A stretch of 64,000 bases of DNA from Talpa occidentalis (lineage: Eukaryota > Chordata > Mammalia > Eulipotyphla > Talpidae). Every line of letters begins with the position of its first letter. Position 1 is the stretch's first letter. A program made the translations under genes and the position numbers. The stretch lies in NCBI RefSeq assembly GCF_014898055.3, contig NW_023601433.1, positions 47,859,876 through 47,923,875 on the forward strand, written 5' to 3'. The notes below the pieces were generated by a model. It ran no database searches. It saw only the letters and a list, made by a program, of their open reading frames with translations, and was not told where the DNA came from. Below are positions 49,974 to 61,720 of this stretch, in pieces.

Positions 49974-50734
49974 ATTTTGCAATAGATTCTGCTTGGACTG
50001 AGAAACAAAAGCTCATCATTTGGAGATTCTTACATCTGTAGGATTCCCTAGTCTTCCTTTGTTACCCACTATCTCACATTTTCAGCATACCCTTGCTTCT
50101 AGATGTCTCCTGAAGTGAATTCATTTCACAGATGCTAAGAGAAACAATTCCTGACACTGACTCCTGCTTCTTAGCCAGCATTGGAGACACAAAGTTACGC
50201 TATTAGCTGTTATTTTTATTGATGCAAATCTGATTAAAACATTAAAGGGATTCATTTATTTTATTTATGCCCTGAAGACTAAAAAAAAAATGCAGTACCA
50301 TTTTTAAAAAGAGAAGCATCCAATAATTAAATTTACTTTCCCAGAGAGCTGAGGAGCACATGTTCTGTCTCTTCCATGGAGTGGAGGGTGTGGATACTTA
50401 GGGGAGTTATACCCAGTACACATTTCATAATCTTAAAAAGTCAAGGGGTTTGAGGAAAGTCCCAAAACATGGGAGGTCTGGATGGAATAAATTCAAACTT
50501 ATGCAGCTACACTGAAGGGAATTTACCACATATTTTGGCAATTATATATTTTTGAATTTTTTCCTCATATTCTCAAGATGTAAAAGATTGTTATCACCAT
50601 AATTTAATAATCTTTTTGAAAAATAAAGCACTTTTACTTGGCTCAGACAGTTTTACTGAATAAATTATTACAGTGAAATTGTCAGAGGAATGGTGAGAAG
50701 CAAACTGAGTCAGAGAATGATGTCCTGAACAGAC
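49970..50734. other. Unassigned sequence
   Basis: No gene recognised. Confidence 0.4.
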
Positions 50735-51110
50735 TGCATTCCCATCCCCATGCTGATGAGATCTCAGTTACCTTGTGTTACAAGTTCCAGGATGCCATGA
50801 ACTAGAATTCTTGAGTGTGTGAGCTGTTGGGAAATAGGGGTGGAACTGAACAACCAGGTGGGGCTTTGAAACAGGAGACTCTCTTGCCTTTAGAGCTCCA
50901 ACTTGCACCCTGGTATAGGCAGATGGCATCTAGCCTGTCCTGATCAATTAATATTCTCTCCCCCCGCCCAACCTGCCAACTTCCCTTTAAATAAACTTTT
51001 TTTTAAAATTTCTCTCTGTGAGCCTGCTTTTGGGTCTTATCCTGAATTTTTAAGCATGTAGAAAGGACTCACAAACTAAGACACCAGTTATTTCTGGGGC
51101 TTTCCACTAA
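50735..51110 (+). mobile_element. LTR-like element, copy 1
   Basis: Shares blocks with the left end of the element at 55.0 kb: 'ttacaagt(t/c)cca', 'atgaactag..aattcttgag', 'gagctgttggg', 'ctctcttgcctttag' and 'aacttgcaccctgg'. It then has AATAAA at about 50,991 and a T-rich/U5-like part. No internal viral genes adjoin it, and ends and target duplication could not be fixed. Confidence 0.55.
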
Positions 51111-51472
51111 CAATTTTTGTAATGTGCTAAAGAAAAGTGAAGACATATTAAAAAAATGAAGCCAACTTTGGATGAAAAATCATTAACAGTATATGAAAAA
51201 GAATTATCATTCTTTTTATTTTATTTAATGTAAAGAGACTCCTTAAAATTCTTTTCAAATGTTCATGTCTGAAGACCCCTCCTAACATCTACCTTCCCTC
51301 ATCTTCTTCCAAAGGATGGACAGATGTTATTAAAAGACTCCTCAGTTAAATCCAATATGCTCACTCTTAGTGTATAACCAAGGGGTACCCAGGCACACCT
51401 AAACTAGCGTGCTCTAAAAGGGTTTGACCATCCGATCTGTCAGGCCAAAAAGGCAGACAGATTCTTAGTGTG
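51111..51472. other. Unassigned sequence
   Basis: No gene recognised. Confidence 0.4.
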
Positions 51473-51487
51473 AAAGATACTTAACAG

Positions 51488-51762
51488 TTAGGACCTCTCT
51501 GGTGGCGCAAGGGGTTAAGCATTGCTCTATGAAGCAATCCTCAGCCTCTGCAGCACGAGTTCGATCCCTGGTCGGCCAGGGAGCAACCCACATGGCGCGG
51601 CAGACTCTGCTGTCTCACCCGTTGCTCCCCTCAGCAGTGTATTTCAGTCGATCTGGCTGTTCTGCTCCCTGCTCTGTCTCTGGTGAATCCTCTCACCCCC
51701 CCCGCATCTCTGGCCTGTACCCCAGCTCTTGTATGCATAAATAAATAAATCTTTTTTTAAAA
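51488..51762 (+). mobile_element. tRNA-derived SINE, subfamily A
   Basis: Head 'ggtggcgcaaggggttaagc', B box gttcgatccct, tail 'ggcctgtaccccagctcttgtatgcataaataaat'. 15-bp target duplication with one mismatch (aaagat(a/g)cttaacag) at 51,473-51,487 and 51,763-51,777. Confidence 0.94.
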
Positions 51763-51777
51763 AAAGATGCTTAACAG

Positions 51778-52440
51778 AATTAATGTACTTAGAGAAGAAA
51801 GTATAGTTCCCCAATTAAAATACCCAAATTGCCAATCCTCTCATTGGTAAATGTCCAGTCAAACAGGGTTGTCCTGAAGCAGGGTTACTGAAGCCTGGAG
51901 GCATGGAACAAGTCTAAGTCACCTTCTGGAAGGGAACCATAGGAAAGGAGTTCTGAAGGAGATTCCAGAAACTGGAACAAAAGGAGATTCTGCATCAAGA
52001 TAAAAGCTGTCATGGTCAGCCTCCCCAGGTATCTCTCACCCACGTGGGTCTCTTTCAAGTGTCTCTACATATCTGGCCTGCATGTGTCTCCTTCCCTGTC
52101 ACAGTCCTGGCAGTACCAGAGTACAAGTTAGTTCCGGGAATGAGAGCTCTTCTTTATTCTTCTCCAGAATCCACCTGCCTTCCCTGTTATATATTTTCAC
52201 TTGGCTGCTTAACTTCACCTTTAGTTAAGTGGGGATAGAGAAAAGAGTACCTCGGCCTTTTATGGAGAGGCCTCTATAACAACTCCACCCCACTCAGAGA
52301 CTCAATTTTAGAACCATGCTACAAGACAGAAACTGAGAAAGTACAGCTTCTTGTGACACTCTTAGAAGGAGGATGACAATTTCTCTGATGCACTGTATTA
52401 TTGCCACCTTCTGAAATTACTCCAGGACCCTTTCCTGGTT
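51778..52440. other. Unassigned sequence
   Basis: No gene recognised. Confidence 0.4.
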
Positions 52441-52456
52441 TGGACAGATTAATCTT

Positions 52457-52914
52457 ATTTTTTTTTAACCATAGAAATATCTTATGTCTATTTTATTGAT
52501 AGTATTGTAAATTTCATCAGCATGCCTGTAGTTTGTTAAGATGGGTTATAGACATTATTTGCAAGACATGTTATTTACTAGGATATCAGTGACACATACC
52601 CACTGGCGTTTATTTTCATTAAGAAATTTTTTTAAAAAACAATATTTGCTTCCCCCCACCCCCTCAGGTGTAGTCCCCATAGAGTTTCCTTCACCAATGC
52701 ACCCGTGCACCATCACCTCAGTCCCCTGTGCTCCTCCCTCCCTCCCTCTGATCCCTCTCCCCCCTCCTCCCCTGCAGGATGTTTCTGGTTTATGATTGTC
52801 TGTTTTTGCTTTGTTGTGTTTTGTACTGTTGTTATTTTTTCACACTGATGTCTTATTTGGTTCCCCTATATTCCTGTTATAAGTGAAACCATCCGATATT
52901 TTTCTTTTTCCTTC
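52457..52914 (-). mobile_element. 5'-truncated L1 3' end, possible 3' transduction
   Basis: Delimited by a perfect 16-bp target duplication, tggacagattaatctt, at 52,441-52,456 and 52,915-52,930. 52,625-52,914 is antisense L1 3' UTR ('gatgtttctggtttatgatt', 'gtgaaaccatccgatattt'). 52,467-52,620 lies between it and the terminal T run (52,458-52,466) and matches no other L1 copy here. On the minus strand AATAAA (plus tttatt 52,492-52,497) precedes the final A run by about 25 nt. Confidence 0.8.
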
Positions 52915-52930
52915 TGGACAGATTAATCTT

Positions 52931-54267
52931 TGAAGGTGAGGACAGTCTCCTTATTTTCATAGATACCTATTAGGAATCAGCTGTTGTTTTTGTGTGCTGT
53001 ATCCACGATTAAATTCCTTCTATAATATTTATAATGTTATTCTTTTCTGTTCTCTCTCAGTGAACTAGAAATATTTTTATACCTGACATTTTTGGGGAAT
53101 GAAATAAATTTTCAGTTATACAATTTTTTGAGTTGGAAGGAATATGAGAGATTATCTCCTAAAATTTTACAGCAATTTATATTTGAATATCTTAGTTGCT
53201 ACTTGTATATTTTCAAAACTTAGGCACCCATTACCTCATGTGAAAGTATATTTTGTTTTTGAAGAGTATGTTATTGCTTGAACCACATGAAGTGAATTTC
53301 TCTTGTTCAGATCTTCCAGTGACATGAATCTTAGTGATAGCTAGCATAAGCCTCAAATCAAGTTGTTAGTTTGCTTAGGATTGAAATGCATTCACATTTA
53401 ATAATCACAGACCTAATGCCCTCTGCTGAATAACATTTTTTGGAAGTTCCACAATTTTCCTGATAATTGTGCAGTCTTCTGCTGACATGACATTCCTCTT
53501 GCAGTCAAATCAAGGAAGGGAAACTGTGAGCCTTCTGTATTTCTCAGCCAAGTGGTAGAACTTCAAAGAAAGAACCTCAAAGACCGGCTACATCTAGGAG
53601 ATAATCCTTGCCACCCTATGGGACAGCCAAGAGAGCATGGCCACAATCCTAATTTCTCATGTTTGCATTTTACTTAATGCCAGGTCAAACTGTTTGTTCT
53701 GAGGAAAAGCAAAAATGATAAAAATAACATTTTGACACTGGATATCCATAGTATACCTATCTGATCATGCAAAAAAATACAGTTCTAGTTATTTCGTATA
53801 GAGAATAGCTACTTGATAACTGGGTTGTGGTGGTCATTTCTCACATTTTAGCTCTAAATGTTTGTGTAATTGGTAAATGTCTTTTTACTACTAAGACTAA
53901 TGTTACTTGTCTTTCTGTTAAAATGTTGCACCCACCTATTTCCTAAAAACCTAACTGCCTTAAAAAAATGCTACCGTGGTTCCCTTTTCTTGCTAATGTT
54001 TATAATTTTTTTATCATTTAAATAGTAGATATTCTCTTTATTTCCTTTCCTGATACTTAATAAAAATGTCAGAGATTCTATTGCAGTTCCTTCAAAAATC
54101 CTTGAGTTTATTTTGGGTTGATAACCTTCTTGATAAAAAGATGTCCCCACAGTGACTCCTTTTCCTGTGTCCTCAGAAACACTGTATGGCCTGAATTCAA
54201 CACCATGCTAGAAGTACTAGTTTGTACTTAAATTGATCCTCATGTGTACCACATGCATAACCTAGTC
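52931..54267. other. Unassigned sequence
   Basis: No gene or repeat family recognised. Confidence 0.4.
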
Positions 54268-54718
54268 ACTTGTGTGCTGAATTATCTCTCTCCCACCCCC
54301 AAGAGAGGTGTTGAAATCTTAAACTCAGTACCTGTAAATGTGACCTTATTTTGGAAATAGATATTTATAAAGATATATTAAATTGAGACAAAATTATACT
54401 GGATTAGGGTGGGGCCTAGTCCAACGGCTGCTGTCTTTATAAACAGAGCAGAGACACACACAGGGGAGAACACTTGTGAAAACAGAGGCAGAGATTACAG
54501 TGATACAGCTACATGCCAAGGAACACTAAAGATCTGACAACCACCAGAAAGTAGGAAGAGGCCAGGAAGGATTCTTCCCTAGAGCCTTCAGAAGGGGAAG
54601 AGTCCCATTGACACTTTGATTTTGGACTTCTAGTCTCCAAAACTATGAGAGAAAAGTTTGTGTTGTTTTAAGCCACCAAGTTGTGATACTTTGTTATGAC
54701 AGTCCTAACAAGCTAATG
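54268..54718 (+). mobile_element. MLT1-type LTR (ERVL-MaLR)
   Basis: Full-length MLT1 layout: 'tgtgctgaattatctctctcc', 'agtacctgtaaatgtgacctta', 'ggattagggtggggcctag', 'ggacttctagtctccaaaac', 'ttgttttaagccaccaagttg', 'atgacagtcctaacaagctaatg'. Solo, old. Confidence 0.85.
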
Positions 54719-55019
54719 AAAAATTCTAAATGTTCTTTCAGTTTCCTTGGACTAAGTAGGAAGTAACTTGGAACTCCTGTTTTCCTATCTCCTGTTTTTA
54801 AGGCATAGTCTGGAAGGAAGTCAAAATAGCCAGATCTTATGGCTTGAGAAATCTCTTTCCTGCAAACCTTAGACCAATTCATTTACTCATTTCTTGATAA
54901 AATGACTTAACCCCCGACCAGAGAGGAAAGACAGACTGGTGATTGAATTAATCACTGGTGGGAAACCCTACAGGTCATTGAGAACATTGGGGGGCTGAAT
55001 GGGTGCTATTGTTACAGAT

Positions 55020-56150
55020 ACATGTCTGTGAGGGGGAGGCATCATTTTCCTCACATGAAACTGCATATTACAAGTCCCAGCATGTCGTGAACTATAAATT
55101 CTGAGCAAGGAAGCTGCTGGGCACTACAGATGGGGTGACCAGTTGGGCTTATGTAACATGGCAGGTGAATCCACCTCTCTTGCTTTTCCCATTTCGACTT
55201 GTACCCAGGGACTTGAAGGAGAAACATGTAGACTTGGAGGAGAAACATGTAGAAACACTTGGAAGAGATACTTGGAAGAGACATGTAAGATGAAGACACA
55301 TAGGGAAGTTGCCTCTGGTCCTTGGAAGAGATGACAGTAGTCACCTTGACCTCATTGTGCATTATGTGTTATATTTTGAATTTTGATTTTCTCTAGGACC
55401 TGCCTAACCATTTCCTTGCCAGAAGGTACCTTAGACTTGTGGCAAGCTTTTGGATATTAGTGCCCCTACTTTGGGTTGAGCCTGTTTGTCTGGGCATTTT
55501 CCCATGCCAGACTGCTAACTTTGGGAGTTTTATTTAGAAAATATTATTTAAATCTGTTCTCTCTCTTTATGCACACTGATTCCATTAAAAATTTTCACAG
55601 CGGGAGTATGCTTCCTTTGCCTTTGTGTGCACGATGGCCTAATCTCTCTAAGAGCATGCACATTGTAATAGTTTGGGGTCTCTGGGTTCCCCTTGATCAC
55701 ATGCTAACAGTATGCCTAGAGAGGGCATGGAAGTTCCAGACCTCTCCCCACATCTTGCCTTGTACATTTCTTCATTGATTATTCCTGAGTTATGTCCTTT
55801 ATAATAAACTGGTATCAGTGAGAAAGCATCTACCTAAATTTTGTGAACTACTTTAGCAAATCATCAAAGCTGAAGAAGGGAGGTTGTGGGGTATACCCCA
55901 AATTTGTGGACATGTTGGACAGCAGTATGGGAAATTTGGGGAACCAAGATTTGCCTCTGGCATTTGAGTGAGGGTAGTCTTGTGAGACTGAGTTCACAAA
56001 CCTGACAGTAACTCGAATCATTAGTATTCGAACTCTATAAAATTGTAGCTATCTAGTTGGTGCCTGAAGAGTTGGAAAATAGACTGGTATGGAAAAACAA
56101 AAACACCACATTTGGTGGCAGAAGTATTGTCAGTGAAAACAAACCATAAT
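55020..56150 (+). mobile_element. LTR-like element, copy 2 (longer)
   Basis: The left end is homologous to 50,735-50,900. It has internal tandem duplications: 21-bp units at 55,211 and 55,232, then 'acttggaagaga' units to 55,285. The right part (about 55,790-56,120) has 'cctttataataaactggtatcagtg', with an AATAAA signal, and 'agcaaatcatcaaagctgaaga', a pattern I know from a mammalian LTR family that I cannot name. Boundaries are approximate; it may be two elements. Confidence 0.5.
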
Positions 56151-57844
56151 GGGGATCAAGAAGAAAAGAGTGAGATAAAACTGGATGATTTGAAAAGGGA
56201 ATGTGGCAAGGAGTGAGTCATGAAAAGTTTTAGTGGAAGAGTGTGTCAAACAGACACAATATCTTGTTGTAAAGACCCTGAGAGAGAAATGTGGTTGGTG
56301 TGAGGTATCAGGGACAAAGGAAATAATCTTATACCCATTAGGTGAGTATTCAAGCAGCATGAGAAAAGCTGGCAAAGGATAAATCAGTGTAAAAATATGC
56401 ATGTAAATATGTAAAATTTTCTGGGGATTTCGCCCCTGCTCTGACAGGCAAACTAAAAAGCCATCTTCATAGATTCCAGCTTATATTTAGAGATCTATTT
56501 TACCTGAAGGTATAAATCAGTCTTTTCAGATGAAAAAAGCAAAAACAAAAACATTTAACAATTGATGCCTAACCTTAGCATCTTTTCAGAGACTGGATCC
56601 AGCATTACCTTCCTTTAGAATCAGCATATCTTTGAATAAGGACAATTAAGAGCCAGAAACCCCTAACAAGAAAAGTTACATTCTTTGGGTCATTGACTCT
56701 TTGTTTCTGGCTATATAAACTAAATTCAAACATTTTATCAGAAGAGTTCTCACAGAATAAGATCTGTTTGGGCTGCTTCCCAGGTTGGATCCTTACTTCG
56801 ATTACTCAATCTTTGTCTAACTGTTCTTGAGAATTCAGTTTTCAATTATCAAACATATGGAGAGTTTACATGTTTATAAATTCTGAAGAATAATGGAGTA
56901 GACCAGGGATGTTTATCCTGTGATCAAGGACCTAGAGCATCAGGGGGAGGGAGGAGATTTCACATGACAGACTAGAAGGGGGGGTCACTTCATTCTTATT
57001 CTGAGAATAAAGATAAGATTCTTAGATAAAAAGATGTTACTCATTAATTTAAAATGAAATATCCATTGAGTTACATTCTAGGTCATAGGTGGGGGGTTTT
57101 GGGGGGCAGTGATTGTGTCTTTGATTAGAAAAAGGGCAGAAACTCAGGATGCGAGGATCTCTTTTTCAGTTAGAGAGAGATGAAGGACTTAGGCAGGACA
57201 AAAGCTTCCCCTAATCATCAGGGCCCTCACTGCTCTCAACTCAAAACAATCTGCATTCTTTAAGTAATGATAATAGGCCTCCCAAGGCTAATGGTTTTGG
57301 TTGCCCTCTAGTTCCCTATACCAAGCTGACACTTACTGAAGGAGGCCTACTCTAGATACATTGAAAAAAACATATCCAAAACTTTTTGGGAGACTTACCA
57401 CAGAGGCAGAGTAGAAGGAATAGTGGATGGTTGGTACAAGAACTGGAATGGAATGAACAAGTGGGGTTAAGTTCAAAGAGCTAGACCATAAGGCTCATAT
57501 CATAAGGGCCTATCATTTGTAGTAAGGAGTTTGAATTTCAAAAGTCTGGAAATGATCCATGTGTATATTTAAGATTCTAAACTGTCAAATACAGAAAGAA
57601 ATATTTGCATTTTTTTTTAACAGTAGTGTAGTTTTAAGATAAAGAAAAGAGCTACTCAATGTAATTATATACCTTTTAGGTGATTAGAAAACATACCATG
57701 CTCTGGACTGCAAATTGTGTCCCTATTCCTGATGTATGTGAGGAAAGCATAAGGAGGGGTCTCTAGGCCCTCCCTGACTACGATACTGGAAAGGAAGAAA
57801 ATCTGTGATGTTCAAGTGTGGAATCATTAAAAAGCTCTAAACAT
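56151..57844. other. Unassigned sequence
   Basis: No gene or repeat recognised. G-rich short stretch at about 57,088-57,106. Confidence 0.4.
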
Positions 57845-58060
57845 TCAATATTAATTGCTTATCTGCTCTGTGCCAGGAATGATGCTCACTGCCAAGGATA
57901 CAACAATGAAATCAGATGTGGTTCCTCCCTTCAGGAATGCACAGTCTGATAAGGGTGTCAGACAGGCCCCATGCAGTGTGAACAGCACACAAGAGACAGA
58001 GACAGTGAGTGTACCTAACCAGAAGGAAGGCATCACTTTTCTGACACAGAAATGTCTTCA
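57845..58060 (+). repeat. Ancient repeat remnant
   Basis: 'ttatctgctctgtgccaggaatgatgctca..aaggatacaacaatgaaatc' followed by 'cctcccttcaggaatgcacagtctg' is a pattern shared by an old mammalian interspersed repeat also seen, weaker, at 7,820-7,925. Family not assigned. Confidence 0.5.
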
Positions 58061-58505
58061 GAACAACATGACATAATCTAATTCACATTATGGGTTGTCT
58101 CAGCAGAGAATGCTTTGACATGAGATGCAAAGCTCAGTTTAGTTACTTAGGTCAGAAAGAGAAACTAGTTATCCAGGGTGTATTCTGGTGTCTTTTGCTG
58201 CCCTCATTCTAGAAATAAGCAAAAGATGTCTGTCAATTTTTTCAACTTCAAGGTTTAATCCAAATATGATTTTCTTTTGCTGTGCAAACGACTATACTAC
58301 TACATAATCATTTTCCAGGTAGAAGGTATAAAAGGTAATCTATTCCCACATTATCATGTAAATCCTATATTTGAATATTTCAGTGTCACGATTGCTATGT
58401 ATTTTTTTCCCTTTATGTTTCTTTTCTTTCAGGCTTGTGGGAAAGAGTAAGTTTGATACCCTCAATTTTTTTTAAACTTTATGTTACTAAATCAAAAATT
58501 TGCAG

Positions 58506-58554
58506 AAAGCTGCATTTGGAGAATCTATCCTTATTATGTGTGTGCTGATGGAAG
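58506..58554 (+). CDS. Candidate internal exon (49 bp)
   Basis: Preceded by an acceptor-like 'aaatttgcag' (AG at 58,504-58,505) and followed by a consensus donor GAAG|GTGAGT at 58,555. Read from its first base it is open for 16 codons and ends in phase 1, which matches the start phase of the next candidate at 58,980. Weak points are a modest pyrimidine tract and short length. I do not recognise the encoded peptide. Confidence 0.25.
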
Positions 58555-58979
58555 GTGAGTTCCTAAGCCAGCAGCTGATGCTGCTGACAGGACAGTCCCA
58601 GCAGAGGAGTAGGGAGAATAAACCAAGGTAGTGAGGCACACTCGGAGAGGTCCACTTCCCTGGGTCAGCGTGTGTTCCATATTGACTTATTATGAATTGA
58701 GAGATAGTTCAGCCAAGAAAGCTGGGGGATGGGAAATGAATAACTGCCGTTCTCAACAGAAATAATTCCTGAAAGTGGGGTCAGATGAATAGTTAGGTGG
58801 AGAAATGGATGACTAAGTGTGTATTTCCCAAAATGGATAGGTTGCACTATGTCTTTATAATGTCTAAAGGGGTAGTTTTCTCTATGAGAGAGTAAGTTCA
58901 GGTAGGAAAGGAATAAAGAATAGGAGCTGGTTTCGAAAGCAAAAGACTGAATTTTTATGTGACCTTTTTTTCTTTGTAG

Positions 58980-59117
58980 GTGAGCAGAGGGCAGATTTGA
59001 TATCAGAGTTTCGGGCAGCTTTTGCAAAGCACTTTGTTGTTATAAAACCAGCAGGAGTCTGTGCTCTCTCTAGCACGACAGATACTTCCACCAGTGTTGT
59101 TCATACAAAGGACATAT
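58980..59117 (+). CDS. Candidate internal exon (138 bp, symmetric phase 1)
   Basis: A strong acceptor (pyrimidine tract 'cctttttttctttgtag', AG at 58,978-58,979) and a strong donor (GTAAGTG from 59,118) bound 138 bp. Only one of the three forward frames is open, and that frame is phase-compatible with the 58,506-58,554 candidate across a 425-bp intron. The peptide contains strings such as ISEFRAAFAKHF and VVIKPAGV; I cannot assign it to a family. The next exon, if any, must lie beyond the retroviral sequence. It could be chance: a 138-bp frame is open by luck about one time in ten. Confidence 0.3.
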
Positions 59118-59358
59118 GTAAGTGTTGGTCTCTGAGACTCTGTTCCAAGATACACTGTATAAACATATGCATTTTCTAGAAGCCCATGAAATTTCTGAGG
59201 TTAGTTTATCAGCTATAGTGTGTTGGCTAACCTTGGTGACAGTCTCACTAGTCTAAAAATAATAAGGTTTTATAAAATGCACTTGCCTATTTTTTTTTTT
59301 TTTTGAATTGACATGTTATTGGACTCAGTGTGATAGAAAAACCACCAGTTTAAAAAAA

Positions 59359-59521
59359 GACCTCTCCTGGCTCACCCGCTGCTTCCCTCAGCAATGTATT
59401 TCAGTCACTCTGCCTGTTCTGTTCCCCGCTCTGTCTCTGATGAATCCTTTCACCCCCACACCCCCCCACACCCCTCTGGCCTGTACCCCAGTTCTTGTAT
59501 GCATAAATAAACCTTTAAAAA
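59359..59521 (+). mobile_element. 5'-truncated tRNA-derived SINE, subfamily A
   Basis: Starts within the body ('gacctctcctggctcacccgctgc') and ends 'ggcctgtaccccagttcttgtatgcataaataaacc' plus A run. The tRNA-like head with A and B boxes is missing. A C/CA-rich expansion lies at 59,453-59,473. Confidence 0.9.
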
Positions 59522-61099
59522 AATGCTGATCAATGTGGCAGATGGAGAAAAGGAGAAAGAGAGAATGGTGAGCTGTACACTCACTCTGTCTCTAGGAGGG
59601 ATGTGTGTCACTCCTATTCCCTTTACTGCCAAAGGCAAATCACAGTGTAAAAGAAATAATGAGGAACAACTTCTGTGTGTGTGTGGGGGGGCAGGGCAGG
59701 GGGGACTCCTAACAACTCAGTAGAAGATGGAACTTTCTGTACTTTAATCCTCCCACCTTCCATGATACCCTGAGGCTATGATGGGAATTAGTGGCTTGTT
59801 TTCAACCACTAATAGGCAGTTAAAAACCTCTGGGGCTTTAGCACTTAACTGACTGGTGCTTAAGCAGTTAAAACTCTGGTGAGGAGGCGTATCCACGGAG
59901 AAGCCTCCTGTTCCCCACATGTGGCTATGGTATGGACCACAGTCTCTGCTTAGTGGGTGTTATCTGGGACAGACCAGAAGGAATGTGCTAGCAAATAACT
60001 TCTCTCTCTCCCTCTCTTGCTCAGCTCCACCTTTTCTCACCTCCCTATAGAAATAAGTCCTGTTATTGTTGTTTCTCCCCATGTGTCTGCTTCTGTGTCG
60101 TGTCATGCAATCATAAACATTTAGGTGAGGACCCACTTACTGGGTCAACATTGGCCCCCCAGATTTTTCTTGTTTCAATATGATCCCCAATTTGGTGCCA
60201 GAAAACTGTTGTTACCAGTACAAGGGATCCTTCCTTGCATCAGCCATCATAAGAGCATTGCTGGAAAAATGGCAGAACTTTGCTATACTTATTTAAAGAT
60301 GTTTGGTTTTACCTCAGTGGAGTTCTTTCTGTGTATTTTGATTTAGATGTGGGTTCAACCTTCAGTTTAGGTAACTTTTCCTCTTATTTCTCATTTCGTT
60401 TAAATTTTGGTTATCTGATGACATCTGGTATGTACCAGTTAATTTTTGTCTTATGATAGCCCTATGGGTATACTCATGTGGCTTGTTTCAACCACTAATT
60501 AGTACCTTGATTTCTGGAGGCCTCCTTGGGTGTGTGTATGTGTGTGCATCCGCTACCACTTTGTTTTTGGTTTGAGAGATGGTGAGCCTTTGACTCTGAT
60601 AAAGAGTATGCCTGCACAGAATCTCCCTGACTAGAAGGAGTTCCATTTTTAATTGGAGGAATTTTGTATCTTTATGTTTGAGATTTAGGTTGGATGCATT
60701 TTAGCTGACTGGGACAAACTCAGTTGACAATTGTAAGATTTTCTTACTTTTGTATCCGTCTGTAAATTAAATTTCAAAAAGCCAAAAATCCATTTGATGG
60801 CATAAAGAAAACAGAAGCAGCCTTACACTCAACCTGATAATAAAGGGAATATGCAGGAAGAGAAAAACTAACACTGGAGAATTTGAACCTACAAGTGCAG
60901 AATACGTCTCAAGCCAAGTTCCCCTCCTGGGGAAGCTGCAGAGGTTTCACAGTCCTTGCTGTCTCTCCCCCTCAGTAGAACTGAAAAGTTTCCTCCTTTT
61001 CATACCAGACAAGGCATGCAGTTGACCCAAGGAGCTACCCTGGTGTAGGATCGCTTCATCTTCAACAATCTCCAATAGAACAAATGAACAGAGATATCC

Positions 61100-61720
61100 C
61101 ATGGGATACTATTTATAAAATACCCCTTTTTTCCACTGGGAAATCCTAATTTGGAGAAATTCAGCCCCTCTGTATCAGATCCTCAAAGGATGACTGACTT
61201 GTTTGCTTCTATTTTTACCTACTATTGGCCTACCTGGCTGGACAGAAAATCCATGTTACATGTGCTATTAATGTTGGATGAGAAGAGAATGATATTAAAG
61301 AATGCTAATAAAGAGACTCATAGCCTCTACCAAAAGAACTCAAAACCCCCAGAATATGTAGGGGCAGTCTCGATGGTAGATTGTAACTGGAATCTCAATG
61401 ATGGGCAAACAGAAAGGCCAAAACACTATAAGAGTGCTTATTAGCAGGACTAAGGGAGGGAATGCCTAAGAAATACCAAAGAATTCTGGTAAGGTAGTAG
61501 GCAAATTGGGATTCTTCTCAGTTTCCTGAAAGGATTGTTCAACCTTATTGTACTTACACAAGCATGAATCCAGATGCTCCAGAAATTGCTTGGATGATTA
61601 ACATGATATTTATTGGGCAGAGTATTCTGTTTATAAGGAGGAAATTAACCAAGATAGAAGATACCATAGAGATGAGTTCTTAATTGGTGACATAGACTTT
61701 ACAGTTCACAATGCCAGAGA
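61100..61720 (+). pseudogene. gag-like relic (capsid region)
   Basis: A 97-codon open frame (61,151-61,444) matches the gammaretroviral-type capsid layout by eye, including a 'LFASIF..PTW' string. Related sequence continues to about 61,720 in shifted frames. Stops and frameshifts interrupt it and no start or matrix region could be placed. Confidence 0.65.

Noticed and set aside
58433..58446. 14-bp micro-exon with good acceptor and donor
   Set aside because: The following gap to the next acceptor is only 59 bp, below normal mammalian intron length, and micro-exons need transcript support.
60192..60204. Proviral primer-binding site at 'ttggtgccagaaa'
   Set aside because: It resembles a tRNA-complementary start but lies about 75 bp past the proposed LTR end and has no longer match, so it cannot be called.
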